DNA of 64,000 bases from Sphaerimonospora thailandensis. GTDB lineage: Bacteria > Actinomycetota > Actinomycetes > Streptosporangiales > Streptosporangiaceae. The position numbers were made by a program, and so were the translations under genes. Below are positions 24,558 through 35,967 of the stretch, piece after piece; position 1 is the first letter of the stretch; the number at the start of each line of letters is the position of its first letter. The notes beneath the pieces are model-generated. The model was not told where the DNA came from. It did not search any database and saw only the letters and a list, made by a program, of their open reading frames with translations. The stretch covers positions 1 to 64,000 of the forward strand of contig NZ_BOOG01000026.1 in assembly GCF_016863115.1 (NCBI RefSeq), in the 5' to 3' direction.

Positions 24558-25748
24558 ATGCCACTCCTCAGAGCATCGGGGCTCGTCGCTGGACTGGGAA
24601 CGGGCCTGGTCCTGACCCTGGGCGGCGCGGCCGGCGCGGATCCGAGACCGTCCGCCGAAGATGTGGCGAAGGCCCGGGCGACCGCCCAGGAGCGAGCCCA
24701 CGAACTGGACAAGGTGGGAGCCGACCTGGTCGCGGCGCGGGCCCGTCAGGACGATCTGGCACAGGACGCCGAAGGGCTCGTCGAGGCGTACAACGGTGAG
24801 CTCGTCCGGCTTGAGGCGATAAAGGCGAGCTATGAGCAGGCGACACGGCGGCTGCGCGGCGCGGCCGATCAGGTCCGGGAGGCCCGCGCCGCGGTCGCTG
24901 CCGAGGCGACGGCGAGTTACGGGGGCGTGAGTTATGGGGCGCTGGACCTCTCCGTGCCGGGTGTCCTCGTCGAGGGCCTGGGCGACATCGGGGATCTGCT
25001 GCAGCGGGCCAGCCTGCTGACGCATATGTCGGACGCACGAGTCGCCACCCTGGAGCGGCTGCGCGACACCCTGCGGGTTCACGAGATTCTCCGCGCCCAG
25101 GCCGCCCAGGCGTACACCGCGCAGCTTCGCGCGACCGAGCGGGTACGGCTGGCCAGGGACACGGCGCAGGAGGCCGTGGACCGGCAGATGGAGACGACTC
25201 GGCGGATCGAACAGGAGAAACGGGAGCTGTCCCGGCGTCTCGAGGCCGCCCGTTCTCGGGTCGACGAGCTGAGACGCGCCAAACGGGAGCCGCGGCGACA
25301 TCCGGCGCGAGAACCCTCGGCGGCCGGCCGTCGCGGAGGCAGGAACAAGATTCTGGCGTGGGTCGGCCGCCTGGGAGCGGGCCGGGGCGGGCTCGCCGCC
25401 CAATGGGCGCTCAAACAGCTCGGCAAACCGTACGTCTGGGCGGCCGACGGGCCCTCGGGCTTCGACTGCTCAGGACTGACCATGAGAGCCTGGCAGCGGG
25501 CGGGGGTCTCACTCGACCACTGGACCGGCACCCAGTGGACGTCGGGACGCCATGTGTCGCTGAAGAACCTGCGCACCGGGGATCTGGTGTTCTACGGCAG
25601 TTTGAGCCGAGATCCGGGCACCATCCGTCACGTGGGGATCTACATCGGGCGAGGACTGATGGTCCACGCCCCCCGGACGGGGGACGTGGTACGCATCTCA
25701 CCAATCTGGCGGCACGATCTGGTGGGCGCCACCAGGCCCGACACCTGA
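24558..25748 (+). CDS. Secreted NlpC/P60 peptidoglycan endopeptidase (RipA-like)
   Basis: A 396-residue exported wall hydrolase. A signal peptide (~1-27, ending GAAGA) is followed by long coiled-coil segments (~30-245) that usually keep such enzymes inactive or tie them to a partner. A basic linker and the NlpC/P60 domain (~278-396) come next. The catalytic residues are C304 (GFDCSGLT), H358 (IRHVGIYIG) and the following His in MVHAPRTG. The enzyme cleaves the D-Glu to diamino-acid bond of stem peptides. GAAGGGG precedes the ATG. It lies directly downstream of the tethered sigma-factor gene and is an obvious candidate target of it, though this is inference. Confidence 0.87.
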   Translation: MPLLRASGLVAGLGTGLVLTLGGAAGADPRPSAEDVAKARATAQERAHELDKVGADLVAARARQDDLAQDAEGLVEAYNGELVRLEAIKASYEQATRRLRGAADQVREARAAVAAEATASYGGVSYGALDLSVPGVLVEGLGDIGDLLQRASLLTHMSDARVATLERLRDTLRVHEILRAQAAQAYTAQLRATERVRLARDTAQEAVDRQMETTRRIEQEKRELSRRLEAARSRVDELRRAKREPRRHPAREPSAAGRRGGRNKILAWVGRLGAGRGGLAAQWALKQLGKPYVWAADGPSGFDCSGLTMRAWQRAGVSLDHWTGTQWTSGRHVSLKNLRTGDLVFYGSLSRDPGTIRHVGIYIGRGLMVHAPRTGDVVRISPIWRHDLVGATRPDT

Positions 25749-25789
25749 CCCGCCGCCCGACCTACCGCCTGACCTGTGGGACGGTCGGC

Positions 25790-26293
25790 TCAGTGCTCCT
25801 CGGCGATTCCCTCTTCTTCCTCGCACCGCTTGAAAGACGCGATGATCTCGGCCTCGGCCTCCGTCCGGCCGACCCAGTTGGCGCCCTCGACGGACTTGCC
25901 GGGCTCCAGGTCCTTGTAGACCTCGAAGAAGTGCTGGATCTCCAGCCGATCGAACTCGGCGACATGGTGGATGTCGCGGATGTGCTCCATGCGAGGGTCC
26001 GTGGCCGGGACGCACAGCACCTTGTCGTCGCCGCCCTTCTCGTCGGTCATGCGGAACATGCCCACCGCGCGGCAGCTGATCAGGCAGCCGGGGAAGGTCG
26101 GCTCCGAGAGCAGCACCAGCGCGTCAAGCGGATCTCCGTCCTCACCCAGCGTGTTCTCTATGAAGCCATAGTCCGCGGGGTACTGGGTCGACGTGAAGAG
26201 CAGGCGATCCAACCGGATGCGGCCAGTCTTGTGGTCCACTTCGTACTTGTTCCGTTGTCCTTTGGGAATCTCCACGACAACGTCGAACTCCAC
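25790..26293 (-). CDS. ppa: Inorganic pyrophosphatase
   Basis: A 167-residue soluble family I pyrophosphatase, which hydrolyses pyrophosphate to pull biosynthetic reactions forward. The family signature is complete: [13 protein letters not shown], the metal-binding [10 protein letters not shown], and [16 protein letters not shown] near the C-terminus. GGAGG (minus strand) is 5 bases before the ATG. The gene is convergent with the NlpC/P60 gene and divergent from dacB, an arrangement I recall as conserved in actinobacteria. Confidence 0.96.
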   Translation of the reverse strand: MEFDVVVEIPKGQRNKYEVDHKTGRIRLDRLLFTSTQYPADYGFIENTLGEDGDPLDALVLLSEPTFPGCLISCRAVGMFRMTDEKGGDDKVLCVPATDPRMEHIRDIHHVAEFDRLEIQHFFEVYKDLEPGKSVEGANWVGRTEAEAEIIASFKRCEEEEGIAEEH

Positions 26294-26379
26294 TGGTTCC
26301 TCCGCTCAAGCCCCCGGTGTCCCGGGTGGGCATTAATGTCTCGTAGGCGTGGTTCCGGTCGGCGCGAAATGAGGGTCTC

Positions 26380-27897
26380 GTGGTACTGCGACGTGAGCGG
26401 TGGATGGTGTTGGCCACCCTCGCCCTGCTGCAGATCTTCGTCGTCGTCGCGGGTGTCTATGGCTACGTGGTCATCCATGACGCCACCCGGACGCCGGCCC
26501 CGATCGCGTCCCCGGAACCGACCCCCACCCCCATCATCACCGCCGGCCCGGTTCTGGCCGCGGCTGGGGACGGGGTCCTTCCCGCCAAGGGTACTTTGAC
26601 CTCCCGATTGCGTGGCGCGATGGGTGCCCCGGGACTGGGCAGGAACGTGGCGGGGATCGTTCTCGACGCCAGGACCGGGGAGACGCTCTTCGACGGCCGT
26701 TCGACGGCGCCGACCACGCCGGCCTCGACGACCAAGGTCGTCACCGCGTTGGCCGTGCTGGCCGCGGTGGGGCCCGACGCCCGGTTCGCGACGCGAGTCG
26801 TCCAGGGCGAGGCGAAGAACTCGATCGTCCTGGTCGGGGGTGGGGACCCCACCCTCGCGGGTCTCCGAGGTACGGGGAAGGGCGGCTATCCACGTCCGGC
26901 CTCCCTCGCCCAGCTCGCCTCGCGTACGGCCAAGGCGCTCAAAGCGGCCCGGACCACCCGGGTGACCCTGTCGTACGACGCGTCCCTGTTCGCCGGTCCG
27001 CGGTTGGCGCCCGGCTGGAAGCCGAACTACATCCCGGAGGGCAGCGTGGCGCCGGTCGCCGCGCTCACGATGGACGAGGGCCGGACGGCCGGCGGCGGGC
27101 TGCTGGCCGACCCCCCGCGGGAAACCGCCGCCGCCTTCGCCGCGCTGCTGCGGCGCAACGGCGTCAAGGTCGGCGACAAGATCGCGCCCGCCGACGCGCC
27201 CCCCACCGACCAGGTGGTCAGCGGCTCGCCCGGCACGGACGCGTCGAACGCCGACGGGCAGGACGGTGCCGCGCAGAACGGTGTCGGGCAGAACAGGGCC
27301 GGGCAGAACAGGGCCGGGCAGGGAGCTGGGGCGCGAGTCGGTCAGGAACTCGCACGGGTGGAGTCGCCGCCGGTCTACGCCCTGGTCGAACGCATGCTCA
27401 CACTCAGTGACAACGATCTCGCCGAGGCGCTGGCCCGTCAGGTGGCGGTGCAGGAGGGCACGCCGCACACCTTCACGGGAGCCACGGACGCGATCCACCG
27501 GGTGCTGGCCCGACTGAAGCTGGACGAGGGCGTCGAGGTCCATGACGGCAGTGGCCTGTCCACGCGCAACCGCATCACTCCGGCCGCCCTGGGCCGCCTG
27601 CTGGCGGCCGCCGCCTCTCCCGCCAACCCGGCGCTGCACTCGTTGATCAGTGGACTGCCCGTCGCCGGGTTCACCGGCACCCTGCACGGCAGGTACGGAA
27701 AATCCGACTCCGCGGCCGGCGCCGGATTGGTCCGCGCGAAGACGGGGACGCTCAACGGGGTGAACACCCTCGCGGGCATCTCGTACACGACCAACGGGCG
27801 ACTGGTGACGTTCGCGTTCATGGCGGACGAGGTGGCCGATGCGCACGGGGCGATAGTCGCGCTCGACAAGATGGCCACGATCGTCTCCCAGAGTTGA
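26380..27897 (+). CDS. dacB: D-alanyl-D-alanine carboxypeptidase / endopeptidase (PBP4 type)
   Basis: A 505-residue penicillin-binding protein of the DacB family, removing terminal D-Ala from, or cutting cross-links in, peptidoglycan. An N-terminal membrane anchor (~10-30) is followed by the three active-site motifs: S116-T-T-K119 (PASTTKVV), S343-D-N345 and K454-T-G. A family insertion region (~280-320) holds a Gln/Asn/Gly run encoded by two perfect copies of a 15-bp unit (27286-27315). GAGGG lies 5 bases before the GTG start. An 11-bp hairpin follows the stop. Confidence 0.9.
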   Translation: MVLRRERWMVLATLALLQIFVVVAGVYGYVVIHDATRTPAPIASPEPTPTPIITAGPVLAAAGDGVLPAKGTLTSRLRGAMGAPGLGRNVAGIVLDARTGETLFDGRSTAPTTPASTTKVVTALAVLAAVGPDARFATRVVQGEAKNSIVLVGGGDPTLAGLRGTGKGGYPRPASLAQLASRTAKALKAARTTRVTLSYDASLFAGPRLAPGWKPNYIPEGSVAPVAALTMDEGRTAGGGLLADPPRETAAAFAALLRRNGVKVGDKIAPADAPPTDQVVSGSPGTDASNADGQDGAAQNGVGQNRAGQNRAGQGAGARVGQELARVESPPVYALVERMLTLSDNDLAEALARQVAVQEGTPHTFTGATDAIHRVLARLKLDEGVEVHDGSGLSTRNRITPAALGRLLAAAASPANPALHSLISGLPVAGFTGTLHGRYGKSDSAAGAGLVRAKTGTLNGVNTLAGISYTTNGRLVTFAFMADEVADAHGAIVALDKMATIVSQS

Positions 27898-27898
27898 T

Positions 27899-27930
27899 TC
27901 CGCGTTCCCTTCGCGCGGCGGGAACGCGGA
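27899..27930 (+). terminator. dacB terminator hairpin
   Basis: TCCGCGTTCCC (27899-27909) pairs perfectly with 27920-27930 across a 10-base loop. It begins inside the 3' flank of dacB and ends 5 bases before the -10 box of the next gene. Confidence 0.65.
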
Positions 27931-27935
27931 GAACG

Positions 27936-27941
27936 TACGGT
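27936..27941 (+). promoter_or_regulatory. Putative -10 box of a leaderless transcript
   Basis: TACGGT ends 7 bases before the ATG at 27949, and no Shine-Dalgarno is present. Confidence 0.45.
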
Positions 27942-27948
27942 GGTGGGT

Positions 27949-28998
27949 ATGCAGGTGATCGACTGGGATCTGGCCGTCGCGACCGGAGTTCGCCTCGTGC
28001 GCCCCGGGCCACAGGTGAGCCGTGAGGAGGCCAGGCAGGCGGTCGCCGACCTGCGGCGGCTGTCGCGGGACGCGGAAGGACACGTGCGGGAGTTCACCCG
28101 CCTCGACTCGGCGCCGCCCGAGGCGGCGACGATCGTGGACCGACCCGGCTGGATCAGAGCCAACGTGGACGGGTTCCGCGTGGTGCTGGAGCCGCTCACC
28201 GAGAAGATGTCGAGCATGCCGGCGATCGTGGGCGCGGTCGGGTCTCGCATCACCGGGCTCGAGGTGGGCGCCGTGCTGGCATTCCTGGCCTCCCGGGTGC
28301 TGGGGCAGTACGAGCTGTTCCTCCCGCCCGACCCCGGCGGGGTCGCCCCGGCGGGACGTCTGACGCTGGTCGCGCCCAACATCGTGCACGCCGAGCGCGA
28401 ACTCGCCGTCGATCCGCGCGACTTCCGCCTGTGGGTGTGCCTGCACGAGGAGACCCACCGGGTCCAGTTCACCGGAGTGCCGTGGCTGAGGGAATACGTC
28501 CGGGGCCAGATGACCGAGTTCCTGCTGGCCTCCGAGATGGATCTCACGACCCTGCTGGAGCGGCTTCGGGCGGCCTCGGACGCGGTCGCCGACGCTTTCA
28601 GAGGTGGGGACGGCAACCTGATCGAGGCCATCCAGACCCCTGAGCAGCGGGCCGTCCTCGACCGGGTCACCGCGGTGATGACGCTGGTGGAGGGGCACGG
28701 CGACTACGTGATGGACGCGGTGGGACCGTCGGTGGTGCCGTCCGTCGCCGAGATCAGGGCCAAGTTCCAGCGCCGCCGGGAGGGCGGATCACGCATGGAC
28801 CAGCTCGTCCGGCGGCTGCTGGGCATCGAGCTCAAGATGAAGCAGTACGCCGAAGGCTCCAGGTTCGTCCGGACCGTGGTCGAGGAGGCCGGGATGGACG
28901 GGTTCAACCGGGTCTGGACCTCGCCCGAGACGCTTCCCGATCGCGACGAGATCGCCGACCCCAACGCCTGGATGTCCCGCGTCCTCACCGGGGTGTGA
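27949..28998 (+). CDS. Zinc-metalloprotease-like DUF2342 protein
   Basis: A 349-residue protein of the actinobacterial DUF2342 family, sometimes annotated as a coenzyme F420 biosynthesis-associated or zinc-dependent metalloprotease. The metal motif is H166-E-E-T-H170 (VCLHEETHRVQF), followed by LLASEMD and, further on, LVEGHGDYVMD, which would supply the third ligand. No signal or membrane helix is seen. ATG 27949 is chosen because MQVIDWDLAVATG matches the family start as I recall it and a -10 box sits 7 bases upstream. It precedes tilS by 36 bp. Confidence 0.82.
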   Translation: MQVIDWDLAVATGVRLVRPGPQVSREEARQAVADLRRLSRDAEGHVREFTRLDSAPPEAATIVDRPGWIRANVDGFRVVLEPLTEKMSSMPAIVGAVGSRITGLEVGAVLAFLASRVLGQYELFLPPDPGGVAPAGRLTLVAPNIVHAERELAVDPRDFRLWVCLHEETHRVQFTGVPWLREYVRGQMTEFLLASEMDLTTLLERLRAASDAVADAFRGGDGNLIEAIQTPEQRAVLDRVTAVMTLVEGHGDYVMDAVGPSVVPSVAEIRAKFQRRREGGSRMDQLVRRLLGIELKMKQYAEGSRFVRTVVEEAGMDGFNRVWTSPETLPDRDEIADPNAWMSRVLTGV

Positions 28999-29034
28999 CT
29001 TCCGACCGGAGATCACCGCGGGAGAATGGGAGGC

Positions 29035-30129
29035 ATGGGTCCGCATCCCGCCGTGGCCGACGTGCGACGTGCCGTACGGCTGTGCCTCGCCGATCTGTCG
29101 AACCGTAAGCCCGGCAAGTCGGGCAAGTCCGGTAAGTCCGGTAAGTCCGATGAGCGGGGGCAGGGTCCGCTTGTGCTGGTCGCGTGCAGCGGCGGGGCCG
29201 ACTCGCTCGCGCTCGCCGCTGCCCTCGGATTCTGTGCGCCGCGTCTCGGCCTGCGCGCCGGGCTGCTGACCGTCGATCACGGTCTCCAGGAGGGTTCGGC
29301 CGAGCGGGCCCGGGAGGTCGTACGGCTCGCGCCCGCGCTCGGCCTGGAGTCCGCCGAAGCTCTGACCGTCGTCGTGGGCGGGGCCGGTGGCCCGGAGGCT
29401 GCGGCGCGTGAGGCGCGCTACGAGGCGTTGTCGCGGGCTGCGCGGCGCCTCGATGCGGCGGTCGTACTGCTCGGCCATACGCTGGACGACCAGGCCGAGA
29501 CCGTGCTCCTGCGATTGGCTCGCGGTAGCGGCACCCGATCGCTGGCCGGCATGCCGGAAATTTCCGGCATCTATCGCCGCCCGCTGCTGGGTCTCGCCCG
29601 GGTGAGAACCAGGCAGGCGTGCGCCGCGCTGGGCCTGTCGCCCTGGGATGATCCGCACAACGCCGACCCCGCGTACACCAGGCCGAGGGTCAGGCACGAG
29701 GTCCTGCCGGTGCTCGAGGCCGCGCTGGGGCCGGGCGTCACCGAGGCGCTCGCCCGTACGGCACGGCTCTGCCGGGACGACGCGGACGCCCTGGACGAGT
29801 GGGCCGGCGACGTCTACGTCAAGTCGCTGGAGGCGGGCGGCGGGGCGGCGGGTGTCGGGGAGGCGGGTGTCGGGGAGGTGGATGGCGGACTGTCGGCGGC
29901 CGTGCTGGCGGAGGCGCCCGCGGCCGTCCGGCGGCGGGTCCTGCGGCGGGCGGCCGTGGCCGCCGGGTCCTCGGCGTCGGCGCTGGCGGCCGTCCACATC
30001 GAGGAGGTGGATCGTCTGGTGACGGGCTGGCACGGTCAGAAGGGGGTCGACCTGCCCGGCGGGATCGGAGTGGTCCGGCGCTATGGCACCCTGTACTTCG
30101 TCGGGAAGCTCGTCGACAACCTCGCGTAA
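29035..30129 (+). CDS. tilS: tRNA(Ile)-lysidine synthase
   Basis: A 364-residue PP-loop ATPase that converts cytidine-34 of the CAU-anticodon tRNA-Ile to lysidine, allowing AUA decoding. The PP-loop is S52-GGADSLALA. The next family blocks are VDHGLQEGS and [21 protein letters not shown], then [20 protein letters not shown]. Between the N-terminal helix and the PP-loop a [11 protein letters not shown] run is encoded by four 9-bp tandem units (29113-29148). GAGAAT ends 7 bases before ATG 29035; an in-frame ATG at 29026 is possible. It is followed 12 bp later by hpt. Confidence 0.92.
   Translation: MGPHPAVADVRRAVRLCLADLSNRKPGKSGKSGKSGKSDERGQGPLVLVACSGGADSLALAAALGFCAPRLGLRAGLLTVDHGLQEGSAERAREVVRLAPALGLESAEALTVVVGGAGGPEAAAREARYEALSRAARRLDAAVVLLGHTLDDQAETVLLRLARGSGTRSLAGMPEISGIYRRPLLGLARVRTRQACAALGLSPWDDPHNADPAYTRPRVRHEVLPVLEAALGPGVTEALARTARLCRDDADALDEWAGDVYVKSLEAGGGAAGVGEAGVGEVDGGLSAAVLAEAPAAVRRRVLRRAAVAAGSSASALAAVHIEEVDRLVTGWHGQKGVDLPGGIGVVRRYGTLYFVGKLVDNLA
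29113..29148 (+). repeat. 9-bp tandem repeat in tilS
   Basis: Four units of GGCAAGTCC-type sequence encode Gly-Lys-Ser repeats in a loop ahead of the PP-loop. Confidence 0.85.
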
Positions 30130-30141
30130 GGAAACCCCCAG

Positions 30142-30699
30142 GTGGATGCAGCCGACATGGGCAAGGACCTCTCCAGCGTCCTCATTTCGGAAGCAGAGCT
30201 CCAAGCCAAGATCAAAGAGCTCGCCGGCCAGATAGACACCGACTACGCCGGACAGGAACTCCTGCTCGTCGGTGTGCTCAAGGGCGCCGTCATGGTGATG
30301 GCGGACCTCGCGCGGGCGCTGCACGTTCCGGTGCAGATGGACTGGATGGCCGTTTCGTCCTACGGCGCCGGGACCAGGTCATCCGGGGTGGTCCGGGTGC
30401 TCAAGGATCTCGACACCGACATCGCGGGCCGGCACGTGCTCGTGGTCGAGGACATCATCGACTCAGGTCTGACGCTGTCATGGCTGATGAACAACCTGAA
30501 GTCACGCGACCCCGCCTCTGTGGAGATCTGCGCCCTCCTGCGCAAGCCGGAGGCCGTGAAGGTGCCGCTCGATGTGCGATATGTGGGGTTCGACATCCCC
30601 AACGAGTTCGTCATCGGCTATGGGCTCGACTACGCGGAGCAGTACCGTAACCTGCCGTTCATCGGCACCCTCGCGCCACACGTCTATGGGGGCGAGTAA
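30142..30699 (+). CDS. hpt: Hypoxanthine phosphoribosyltransferase
   Basis: A 185-residue purine-salvage enzyme converting hypoxanthine (and guanine) plus PRPP to the nucleotides. The PRPP-binding signature is [14 protein letters not shown] (~99-112). The substrate blocks [17 protein letters not shown] and [20 protein letters not shown] match the family. AAGGA lies 9 bases before the GTG start. tilS-hpt-ftsH is a common bacterial order. Confidence 0.94.
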   Translation: MDAADMGKDLSSVLISEAELQAKIKELAGQIDTDYAGQELLLVGVLKGAVMVMADLARALHVPVQMDWMAVSSYGAGTRSSGVVRVLKDLDTDIAGRHVLVVEDIIDSGLTLSWLMNNLKSRDPASVEICALLRKPEAVKVPLDVRYVGFDIPNEFVIGYGLDYAEQYRNLPFIGTLAPHVYGGE

Positions 30700-30968
30700 G
30701 CCCTGAGCGAATCCCTCTTCCGAATTGAGCGTGATTCGCGCCCAGGTAGGGGAACACGGGAATGCCTGACGTACGTTGGAATGGCAAAGCCGGACGCCGC
30801 GCGGGCGGTTACCCCGAGCGGCGCGCGGGTGTACCTTCGGATATCCATAGGGTGCCTGAGGGTAGCCTCCGGTAGTCAGTAGGAGCGGTAAGGGATGCCG
30901 CGACCCCGGGACCTCCCGGGGCCAGGCCTCGGTCAGGAAGGAACGGGCCCCCCGGGGTTCCGCAACGG

Positions 30969-33002
<2,034 letters not shown>

Positions 33003-33004
33003 CG

Positions 33005-33589
33005 ATGGTCCACCCCTACCCGGGCTTCGACCATGATCGAATCGAGAAGGCCGTTCGCGAGATCCTGCTCGCCATCGGCGAAGACCCGGATCGTGACGGA
33101 CTGCGCGACACCCCCGCGCGTGTCGCCCGCGCGTACGCCGAGCAGTTCGCCGGGCTCGGTCAGCGGCCGGAGGACGCGCTGACCACGCTGTTCGACGCGG
33201 ATCACGACGAGATGGTGCTCGTGAAGGACATCGAGGTGATGTCCACCTGCGAGCACCACCTCCTGCCGTTCCACGGCGTCGCGCACATCGGCTACACACC
33301 GAACGAGAAGGGGCAGATCACCGGCCTGTCGAAGCTGGCCAGGCTGGTGGACGTCTACGCCCGGCGTCCGCAGGTGCAGGAGCGGATGACCTCACAGATA
33401 GCGGACGGCCTGATGGCTGTGCTGGAGCCGCGCGGGGTGATCGTGGTCATCGAGGCCGAGCACATGTGCATGACGATGCGCGGAGTCCGCAAGCCGGGCG
33501 CCAAGACGATCACGTCTGCGGTCCGCGGCGACTTCCGCACGTGCGAGGCGACCCGGGCCGAGGCCATGTCGCTGATCCTGCGCGGTTGA
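33005..33589 (+). CDS. folE: GTP cyclohydrolase I
   Basis: A 194-residue enzyme for the first step of pterin and folate synthesis, GTP to dihydroneopterin triphosphate. Zinc ligands are visible in [13 protein letters not shown] and [31 protein letters not shown] and [11 protein letters not shown] are family blocks. The ATG is two bases after the ftsH stop, so it is co-transcribed. The frame open upstream within ftsH is in a different register and is ignored. Confidence 0.95.
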   Translation: MVHPYPGFDHDRIEKAVREILLAIGEDPDRDGLRDTPARVARAYAEQFAGLGQRPEDALTTLFDADHDEMVLVKDIEVMSTCEHHLLPFHGVAHIGYTPNEKGQITGLSKLARLVDVYARRPQVQERMTSQIADGLMAVLEPRGVIVVIEAEHMCMTMRGVRKPGAKTITSAVRGDFRTCEATRAEAMSLILRG

Positions 33590-33676
33590 TCGCCGCACGG
33601 CCCGTTTCCGATTCCATCAGGCCCTGCCTGTCCACAGGGCGGACCCCCACGGGACCGATCGTGACCTCTCAACATC

Positions 33677-33682
33677 TAGGCT
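33677..33682 (+). promoter_or_regulatory. Putative -10 box for folP
   Basis: TAGGCT ends 7 bases before the folP ATG and no Shine-Dalgarno is present, suggesting a separate leaderless start inside the folate cluster. Confidence 0.45.
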
Positions 33683-33689
33683 TGACTTC

Positions 33690-34592
33690 ATGACCGGATG
33701 GAGCGTGCCTGGGATGCCGGAACCCGGCCGCTGTCTGGTCATGGGTGTTGTGAACGTGACCCCTGACTCCTTCTCTGACGGAGGGCGGTGGTTCGACCCC
33801 GACATCGCGATCCGGCACGGCCTCGACCTCGTGGCCGAGGGGGCCGACATCGTCGATGTGGGAGGGGAGTCCACCCGTCCCGGTGCCGCCAGGGTCTCGC
33901 TCGAGGAGGAACTGCGCCGGATCGAGCCGGTGATCCGCGCTCTCTCGGCGGAGGGGGTGACGGTCAGCGTCGACACCATGCGTGCCGAGGTGGCCGAGGT
34001 GGCGGTCGCGGCCGGCGCCCGGCTCGTCAACGACGTGAGCGGCGGTCTCGCCGATCCCGACATGCCACGGGTGGTGGCCGCGACGGGCGTGCCGTACGTG
34101 GTGATGCACTGGCGCGGCCACAGCCGTGACATGGACAGCCGCGCCCGCTACCACGACGTGGTGACCGAGGTCGCCGAGGAGCTGCGCAAGCGGGTCGATT
34201 CCGTGCTCGACGAAGGTGTCGGAGAGGAGCAGATCATCCTCGATCCGGGGCTCGGCTTCTCCAAGCAGGCGAAGCACAACTGGGCCGTGCTGGCCGGCAT
34301 CGACACGCTCAACCGACTCGGCCGTCCACTGATCATCGGGGCGTCGCGCAAGCGTTTCCTCGGCCGCCTCCTCGCGGACGCCGAGGGCACGCCACGGCCG
34401 TTCGAGCACGGCGACGACGCCACTCTCGCCGTCACCGCACTCGCCGCACGAGCGGGCGCGTGGTGCGTGCGGGTGCACAAGGTCGGCCCCAACGCGGACG
34501 CCGTACGCGTCGCCGCCGCGTGGCTGGCAGCCGAAAGAGGCGATGCCGGCGCGAACGCCGATAGGCGCGAGCCTGACGAGGGACGGCGATGA
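33690..34592 (+). CDS. folP: Dihydropteroate synthase
   Basis: A 300-residue TIM-barrel enzyme joining the pterin pyrophosphate to p-aminobenzoate; this family is the sulfonamide target. Conserved loops are all present: NVTPDSFSDGG, DVGGESTRPG, SVDTMRAEVA, NDVSGG, DPGLGFSK and GASRKRFLG. It begins a run of overlapping genes: the next ATG is 7 bases past its stop, and folB and folK follow. Confidence 0.94.
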   Translation: MTGWSVPGMPEPGRCLVMGVVNVTPDSFSDGGRWFDPDIAIRHGLDLVAEGADIVDVGGESTRPGAARVSLEEELRRIEPVIRALSAEGVTVSVDTMRAEVAEVAVAAGARLVNDVSGGLADPDMPRVVAATGVPYVVMHWRGHSRDMDSRARYHDVVTEVAEELRKRVDSVLDEGVGEEQIILDPGLGFSKQAKHNWAVLAGIDTLNRLGRPLIIGASRKRFLGRLLADAEGTPRPFEHGDDATLAVTALAARAGAWCVRVHKVGPNADAVRVAAAWLAAERGDAGANADRREPDEGRR

Positions 34593-34598
34593 AAGAGG

Positions 34599-35048
34599 AT
34601 GATGAAAGAGGATATCGAGCAGATCGAGGCGCTCAACGAGGCGTTCTATCACGCGTTTGAGAGCGGTGACCTCGACAAGATGTCCGAGGTCTGGATCGAG
34701 GACACCGATGACCGGGTCGCGATGTGCGTGCATCCCGGCTGGGCGATGCTGGCCGGGCGTTCCTCCGTGCTGCGCTCGTGGGCGCTGTTCATGGCGAACA
34801 CGACGTACATCCAGTTCGTGCTGAGCGACGTGCGCACCATGCTGAGCGGCGACGTCGCGGTCGTGACCTGCACCGAGGACGTCCTGGTCCCGGCCGGGAC
34901 CGACGAACTGGGCTTCGCGGCCGGCGTCGTCGTCGCCACCAACACCTTCATCAGGACCGAGTCGGGCTGGCGGCTCTGGCTGCACCACGGCTCTCCCGTC
35001 ATGCAGGACGAGGACGAGGACGAGGGCGAGGGCGGCCATGAGCAGTGA
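34599..35048 (+). CDS. SnoaL/NTF2-like protein within the folate operon
   Basis: A 149-residue single-domain protein with the cone-shaped NTF2 fold pattern: an N-terminal helix (IEQIEALNEAFYHAFESGD), a conserved VHPGWAMLAGRSSVLRSW and C-terminal strands ending GWRLWLHHGSPV. The acidic tail (DEDEDEGEGG) is encoded in the stretch overlapping folB by 11 bases. Its place between folP and folB recalls the same order in other actinomycetes, but no pathway role is established; ligand binding or an accessory part in pterin metabolism is conceivable. Starts at ATG 34599 or ATG 34602 are both possible. Confidence 0.75.
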   Translation: MMKEDIEQIEALNEAFYHAFESGDLDKMSEVWIEDTDDRVAMCVHPGWAMLAGRSSVLRSWALFMANTTYIQFVLSDVRTMLSGDVAVVTCTEDVLVPAGTDELGFAAGVVVATNTFIRTESGWRLWLHHGSPVMQDEDEDEGEGGHEQ

Positions 35049-35403
35049 CACCATCCGGCTCGCCGGGCTGCGGGTGCGCGGCAGGCACGGGTGCCTTCCC
35101 GCCGAACGCGAACTCGGTCAGGAGTTCGTCGTCGATGTGACGCTCTTCCTGAACACCGCGCCGGCCGCCGCGCACGACGACCTGAGCAGGACCGTCGACT
35201 ACGGCGCTCTCGCCGTACGGCTCGCCGAGATCGTGGCGGGTGAACCCGTCGACCTGATCGAGACTCTCGCCGACCGCCTGGCGTCCGCATGCCTGGCACA
35301 CGACGTGGTAGAGGAGGCGGAGGTGAGTGTGCACAAACCGGCGGCGCCGATCCCGCTGTCGTTCGATGACGTGGTGGTGACCATCAGAAGGAGCCGCGCA
35401 TGA
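35038..35403 (+). CDS. folB: Dihydroneopterin aldolase
   Basis: A 121-residue enzyme that splits dihydroneopterin to 6-hydroxymethyl-dihydropterin. The family blocks are LRVRGRHGCLPAERELGQEF, TVDYGAL, IETLADRLA and VSVHKP, including the pterin-binding Glu and the catalytic Lys. It overlaps the preceding gene by 11 bases and folK by 4 bases (ATGA), implying translational coupling. Confidence 0.93.
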   Translation: MSSDTIRLAGLRVRGRHGCLPAERELGQEFVVDVTLFLNTAPAAAHDDLSRTVDYGALAVRLAEIVAGEPVDLIETLADRLASACLAHDVVEEAEVSVHKPAAPIPLSFDDVVVTIRRSRA

Positions 35404-35900
35404 GGGTCGTGCTCTCGCTCGGTAGCAACCTGGGCCGCCGGATCGACTGTCTCCAGGGTGCGCTGGATGTGCTTTTCGACGCTCCGGGACTGACGTTCGT
35501 GGCGGTGTCCCCCGTGTACGAGACCGACCCGGTGGGCGGTCCCGAGCAGGGGCCCTACCTCAATGCCGTCGTGATCGCCGAGGGAATGCAGGACCCGCGC
35601 ACGCTGCTGGAGCGGGCGCAGGGCGTTGAGACCGCTTTCGGCCGCAGACGCGAGGAGCGGTGGGGGCCGCGTACGCTGGACGTCGACCTGATCACCGTGG
35701 ACGGTGTGGTGTCGGATGATCCGGAGCTGACGCTGCCCCATCCCCGGGCGCACGAGCGGGCGTTCGTCCTGGTCCCGTGGGCCCAGATCGATCCGGACGC
35801 GGTGCTTCCCGGCCACGGACCGGTCGGGGCGCTACTGGCCGATCTGGACCAGAGCGGCGTACGGCTGCGGCCCGACCTCGCGCTGGAACCGCCCGGCTGA
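35400..35900 (+). CDS. folK: 6-hydroxymethyl-dihydropterin pyrophosphokinase
   Basis: A 166-residue kinase that activates the pterin for FolP. The motifs are LSLGSNLGRR, SPVYETDPVGG and RWGPRTLDVDLITVDG, followed by LPHPRAHERAFVLVPW. It overlaps folB by four bases. Confidence 0.94.
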   Translation: MRVVLSLGSNLGRRIDCLQGALDVLFDAPGLTFVAVSPVYETDPVGGPEQGPYLNAVVIAEGMQDPRTLLERAQGVETAFGRRREERWGPRTLDVDLITVDGVVSDDPELTLPHPRAHERAFVLVPWAQIDPDAVLPGHGPVGALLADLDQSGVRLRPDLALEPPG

Positions 35901-35967
35901 ACGGACAGAACCGCATCAGCCCCATGAGCCCCAGCAGCCCCGTCAGCTCCAGAAGAGCGGAGTGTGC

